Below, one piece after another: positions 61,070-64,000 of a stretch of 64,000 nucleotides of DNA. The notes below the pieces were generated by a model. The model was not told the DNA's origin. It was given only the letters and a program-made list of their open reading frames with translations, and did no database searches. The stretch covers positions 1,308,001 through 1,372,000 of the forward strand of contig JAUJEO010000019.1 in NCBI GenBank assembly GCA_030762175.1, written 5' to 3'. The translations under genes and the position numbers were made by a program. Position 1 is the first letter of the stretch, and each line of letters opens with the position of its first letter. The DNA comes from Metallyticus violacea. Its lineage: Eukaryota > Arthropoda > Insecta > Mantodea > Metallyticidae.

Positions 61070-63218
61070 AACATAACAAATTATTATTGAGGAAATCACT
61101 CAAATTTCACTAATTTAGTTCCACTTACTTGGACATGTTTCAAAGGCGATTGCCTTCATCGTCAGCATGATCCCAATGTCCGCTTCCCCGCGTGGTATTC
61201 AGATGTTGCTCCGTAGATTTTATGAACTTTGTGATAAGGTTGCTATTGTTTGGAAGATCAAAATTAACCAAATTTTCTTTGTTTTTATTTATGAATATAT
61301 TTTCCCACACTGTCAATTCTATTGGTTTTTGAAGAGCTTTTAAGAGTTTTGGTACCTTTTGGAATTCGTGGTTTTTTTTGCCAGAAATGGTCTGCCACTG
61401 CTGATTTTTCCATGTGTTTATATTTTACATGCCTCATGTGTTCCTTAAACCGTATGGAGATATTTCTTTTTGTTTTGCCTATATATTTCATATTGCAATC
61501 TTTGCAAGCAATTTCATAAATGCCTGATTGTTTTTCTGGAGGAATTTTGTCTTTTGTGTTCGTTTTTAGGAGGTTTTTTAAACTACATTTGTTTACTGGA
61601 GCCAAAATGATGTTTGCCTGTTTAAAATTTTTTTGGAATTTTTGGTGTGCCCATGGGTGGAATGTGAATTTTTTATATATCTGATCCCCTTTGTAGCCTT
61701 TTAGTGTGGTGATATCTTTTATTCGTTTTTTCTTTTTGAATTTTTCTATTTTCTTGTTCACCAGATCTGTTGTGTAACCATTTTTTTGTGCTATCTCTAT
61801 GATTTTTTGGTACTCCAATTTGTATTCTGTCTTGCTTATTGGAAGGTTTGTTAATCTGAATGTGAGGCTATTGATTATGGCATGTTTATGTTGTATTGGG
61901 TTGAGGCTGTTGTTTTTTATGTAATTATCTGTGTTGCTATCTTTTCTGAATATGCCAAATTCCAGTATATTGCCATTTTTTATAATTTTTATGTCCAAGA
62001 AAGGAAGAATCGTGTTGTTCTCCAATTCCATTGTAAATTTAACACTGCTGTCTTGCAGGTTGAGCAGTTTTATTGCATCCTCTTTCCAATTTTCATTTAC
62101 TATTGCAAAGACATCATCAACATAACGGTACCAACATTTGTATATATATGGAAAAGCCTCAATTATTTTTATTTCTAAAAAACTCATGTAGATATCTGCT
62201 AAGAATGGTGATAATGGGTTTCCCATTGCTAGACCCTTATTTTGTGTGTAACTGTTGCCTCCGAATGTGAAGTAGGTTTGGTTGATGCAAATTTTGGTGA
62301 GGTTCACATATTGTTCTATTGCTTCTCTAGGTAGGTTTATTGAGGTTAGCCATTTCTGTATGACCACTATCAGATTTTCTTTGGGGATGCTAGGAAACAT
62401 AGAGACCACATCATACGAAACTAGTAGATCCCTATTTTCCAATTTCACATGTCTAATTTTATCTATTAGTTCTGATGAGTTCTTTATGCTTTGGCTTTTG
62501 TATTTCGGCAAGGCATTAAATTTTTTTAAAAGGCAATTGGCTAAATTGTATGTGGGTGAATTTATTGTATCTACAATAGGTCTCATTTTGTTTCCCGGTT
62601 TATGTATTTTTGGTAGGCCATAGATTCTAGGTGTTGTAGGGTTGTCTGGTATGATCTTCTTTTTTTCTTCTTCACTCAGAATTGTTACTTCTATTAATTG
62701 TTTTTTTACTGCACTGATATATTTTTGTGTAGGATCTGTTTGCATTTTTTCATAATCTTGGCTGGTTAGTAAATTGTACATACTGTTTTCATAATCTGTC
62801 TGATTCATTATCACAATTTTGTTTCCTTTGTCAGCCCTACTGTAAATGACGCCCTTTTCTTTTAAAGACCTGAGTATCCTGTGATATGTCACTTTTTGGT
62901 TATTTTCTTTTTTTATTATTTGCTTTAGTACTTTTGCACATTGTGATCTTATGATGCTTTTTTCTTCTTCAGGTTTGTTAAAAATCGCTATTTCTATATC
63001 TGCTACATATTCTTCTGTATTTCTGGAGTAATCTATACAAGAATTTAATCCTACGTTTAATAGTTGCAATTCTTTTTCCGAAAAGTTTTGGTTTGACTTG
63101 TTTATGACATTTTCTATTTTGTTGCTTTTAATTTCTTTCCTAGTTTTAATATTTCGCTGTTTCTCTTGAAGTTTGTCCAGTTTTTTATTTATAGCCTGCC
63201 ATTTTTGTTTTACTCGGG
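61070..63218 (-). mobile_element. PLE family B copy B3 (mirror of B2)
   Basis: The minus-strand frame 61285-63255 has the same 656-residue translation as B2, including YVDD, GIY...YIG and the same late frameshift in the A8 (here T8) run. The head-to-head junction with B4 is at about 63218. Confidence 0.92.
61124..61171 (-). ncRNA. Hammerhead-ribozyme-like motif of PLE B3
   Basis: It is identical to 55398-55445 in inverted orientation. Confidence 0.75.
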
Positions 63219-64000
63219 CAAATAATAAAAAAAGAAAATAACCAAAAAGTGACATATCACAGGATACTCAGGTCTTTAAAAGAAAAGGGCGTCATTTACA
63301 GTAGGGCTGACAAAGGAAACAAAATTGTGATAATGAATCAGACAGATTATGAAAACAGTATGTACAATTTACTAACCAGCCAAGATTATGAAAAAATGCA
63401 AACAGATCCTACACAAAAATATATCAGTGCAGTAAAAAAACAATTAATAGAAGTAACAATTCTGAGTGAAGAAGAAAAAAAGAAGATCATACCAGACAAC
63501 CCTACAACACCTAGAATCTATGGCCTACCAAAAATACATAAACCGGGAAACAAAATGAGACCTATTGTAGATACAATAAATTCACCCACATACAATTTAG
63601 CCAATTGCCTTTTAAAAAAATTTAATGCCTTGCCGAAATACAAAAGCCAAAGCATAAAGAACTCATCAGAACTAATAGATAAAATTAGACATGTGAAATT
63701 GGAAAATAGGGATCTACTAGTTTCGTATGATGTGGTCTCTATGTTTCCTAGCATCCCCAAAGAAAATCTGATAGTGGTCATACAGAAATGGCTAACCTCA
63801 ATAAACCTACCTAGAGAAGCAATAGAACAATATGTGAACCTCACCAAAATTTGCATCAACCAAACCTACTTCACATTCGGAGGCAACAGTTACACACAAA
63901 ATAAGGGTCTAGCAATGGGAAACCCATTATCACCATTCTTAGCAGATATCTACATGAGTTTTTTAGAAATAAAAATAATTGAGGCTTTTCCATATATATA
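63219..64000 (+). mobile_element. PLE family B copy B4 (mirror of B1), cut by the window end
   Basis: It opens GCAAATAATAAAAAAAG and encodes the RT N-terminal part up to GLAMGNPLSPFLADIYMS, running off the end before YVDD. It is partnered head to head with B3. Confidence 0.9.

Larger units (their letters stand above)
59843..64000 (-). repeat. Right arm of the large inverted duplication (runs off the window end)
   Basis: It is the reverse complement of 52569-56726 (coordinate sum 116569). It contains the TIR at 59932-59944, the mirror 228-codon ORF, PLE B3 and part of PLE B4. Confidence 0.93.

Overview
The window is AT-rich animal DNA with gene-poor long introns, spliceosomal exons and many retroelement families. 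The one host gene is the middle part of the 2-oxoglutarate dehydrogenase E1 gene (OGDH; Drosophila homologue Nc73EF) on the plus strand. Its residues are insect-like. The very long introns, tRNA-derived SINEs, abundant Penelope-like elements (PLEs) and mariner relics suggest a large-genome hemimetabolous insect, perhaps a cockroach, termite or relative; this placement is an inference.

OGDH: eleven exons were found between 793 and 49435, with consistent GT-AG borders and reading phases. Two of them (13530-13650 and 21904-22006) have the same entry and exit phases and encode alternative versions of the same segment, so they look mutually exclusive. A 60-nt in-frame cassette exon lies at 26742-26801. 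The path without the cassette gives about 559 codons covering the middle of the roughly 1,000-residue enzyme, including the thiamine diphosphate site. The 5' exons lie before the window and the C-terminal exons after it; the last 14.5 kb is intron or beyond.

Intron contents. 1006-13529: degenerate tRNA-like SINEs, a GC-rich island, a dead LINE inserted in an AC microsatellite (3497-6944), a possible hAT MITE and a Tc1/mariner-type relic. 13651-31765: SINEs, a LINE 3' relic and mariner-type relics. 32022-36525: tandem duplications and a small foldback made of PLE 3' tails. 36761-41092: an old PLE relic and a head-to-head PLE palindrome. 42115-49206: pogo/Tigger, IS630-type, PLE and mariner relics.

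51251-64000 is the most complex part. A TIR-bounded element (13-bp ends, 3-bp TAA target duplication) carries a 228-codon ORF of an arthropod family of unknown function, and is interrupted by two nearly identical PLE copies joined head to head. The block from at least 52569 to 56726 is repeated in inverted orientation at 59843-64000, apparently without differences. The 3.1-kb spacer between the arms holds a mariner relic, a tandem tRNA-like duplication and a third PLE family.

Three PLE families (A, B, C) each end in a hammerhead-ribozyme-like motif just after or overlapping the ORF end. The helix II and helix III sequences differ between families but stay self-complementary. This covariation, together with the palindromic PLE arrangements, is the most interesting pattern in the window.
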